Positions 63,401 to 64,000 of a stretch of DNA of 64,000 bases are shown here, in pieces. The stretch comes from Rhynchosporium graminicola. Lineage: Eukaryota > Ascomycota > Leotiomycetes > Helotiales > Ploettnerulaceae. Each line of letters opens with the position of its first letter. Position 1 is the stretch's first letter. The stretch is from assembly GCA_900074885.1 (NCBI GenBank), contig FJUW01000017.1, positions 441,933 to 505,932 of the forward strand, in the 5' to 3' direction. A program made the position numbers and the translations under genes. The notes under the pieces are model-generated. The model did no database searches. It saw nothing but the letters and a program-made list of their open reading frames with translations, and was not told where the DNA came from.

Positions 63401-64000
63401 CTTAAGTCCACCCTCTAGTTGACGAAACCTATATATGTGTAGGAAATCTGTAGGTGTCGCCAAGAAGTAACTTACAGAAGTTGCTAACGGAATCTATTCG
63501 AGCTCCGTATCACGTGACATAACACCGCGGAGTGTGAATTCGCAAATTTCCAAGTCGGATACTCGTATCTCGCTCGCTGGTCGCGAATTTGGTAGTCGAA
63601 TTGCGTATTCTAGTCTTCCCACAGTCATTGTAGATTGGTCTTGGGAAATTGATCGGCTTCCATATTAAAGGAAACAAAAAATAAAAACAGTCTGGTCAAG
63701 ATGAGGCAGCTCAAAATCAGACAAGGTTCGTTGACATTCGACCAATGTGGAGTGATTTCTCAGTTCACTGCCTCCCTTCGGAGTGTTCCTTCTTTATTAC
63801 ATTCCAGTGTTACCATCAACTGTTTTCTGAGCTCCGCTAACACGGTCTTGACTGTGGGTTGGTTGAGGATCGCACTATAGGAACGGTCTGATACATTTTT
63901 GGTGTCGAAATTTTCGACCAGGTTGGATATTTCAGCCAGCTAAGCGCCGTGGTACAAGCCCGAAAACATCCCTACATGCGAAAAACCAATTCGATGTATT
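60482..64000. other. About 3.5 kb without a supported gene
   Basis: Begins with the fungalysin promoter. From about 61850 to 63000 the DNA is AT-rich, with many TA steps and stops in every frame, as in decayed repeats. No domain-bearing ORF reaches the right edge. Confidence 0.45.

Overview
The window is nuclear DNA from a filamentous ascomycete (Pezizomycotina). Genes carry short spliceosomal introns of about 49-65 bp with GT(A/G)AGT-type donors, CTRAY branch sites and AG acceptors. The gene set includes a GH72 wall glucanosyltransferase, a fungalysin, a tyrosinase and a DUF6536 membrane protein. Several families are common in Leotiomycetes, but that placement is inference. One N at 25912 points to a draft assembly.

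Layout. 1-2.7 kb: 5' end of UTP13 (U3 snoRNP WD40 protein), divergent from an unknown multi-intron membrane protein. 3.8-8.1 kb: a relic of an unknown family, an intact APH-type kinase and a frameshifted protein kinase. 9.4-10.9 kb: GH72. 15.0-16.6 kb: SAD1/USP39-like splicing factor. 17.7-21.8 kb: decayed unknown genes, including two tandem members of the family that left the 3.8 kb relic. 22.9-25.3 kb: seven-exon tyrosinase with an in-frame stop. 30.3-32.8 kb: DED1 helicase. 37.1-40.5 kb: proteasome beta subunit PRE1, divergent from RRP9 (second U3 snoRNP protein). 42.9-46.0 kb: three tiny two-finger C2H2 ORFs, all on the minus strand. 47.8-50.2 kb: broken DUF6536 gene. 53.1-54.1 kb: DUF4188 protein. 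56.1-57.8 kb: aldehyde dehydrogenase. 58.1-60.5 kb: fungalysin. The rest is long intergenic DNA, partly AT-rich.

The intact genes are two kinds: housekeeping genes (U3 snoRNP, tri-snRNP, Ded1, 20S proteasome) and secreted or metabolic genes. Between them lies an unusual density of decaying genes: kinase, tyrosinase, DUF6536 and the unknown family. The most interesting items are the repeatedly decayed unknown family, the three C2H2 microproteins, the PRE1 intron that splits the start codon, and the single-stop tyrosinase whose six copper histidines are all present. I saw no clear new defence, CRISPR or mobile system.
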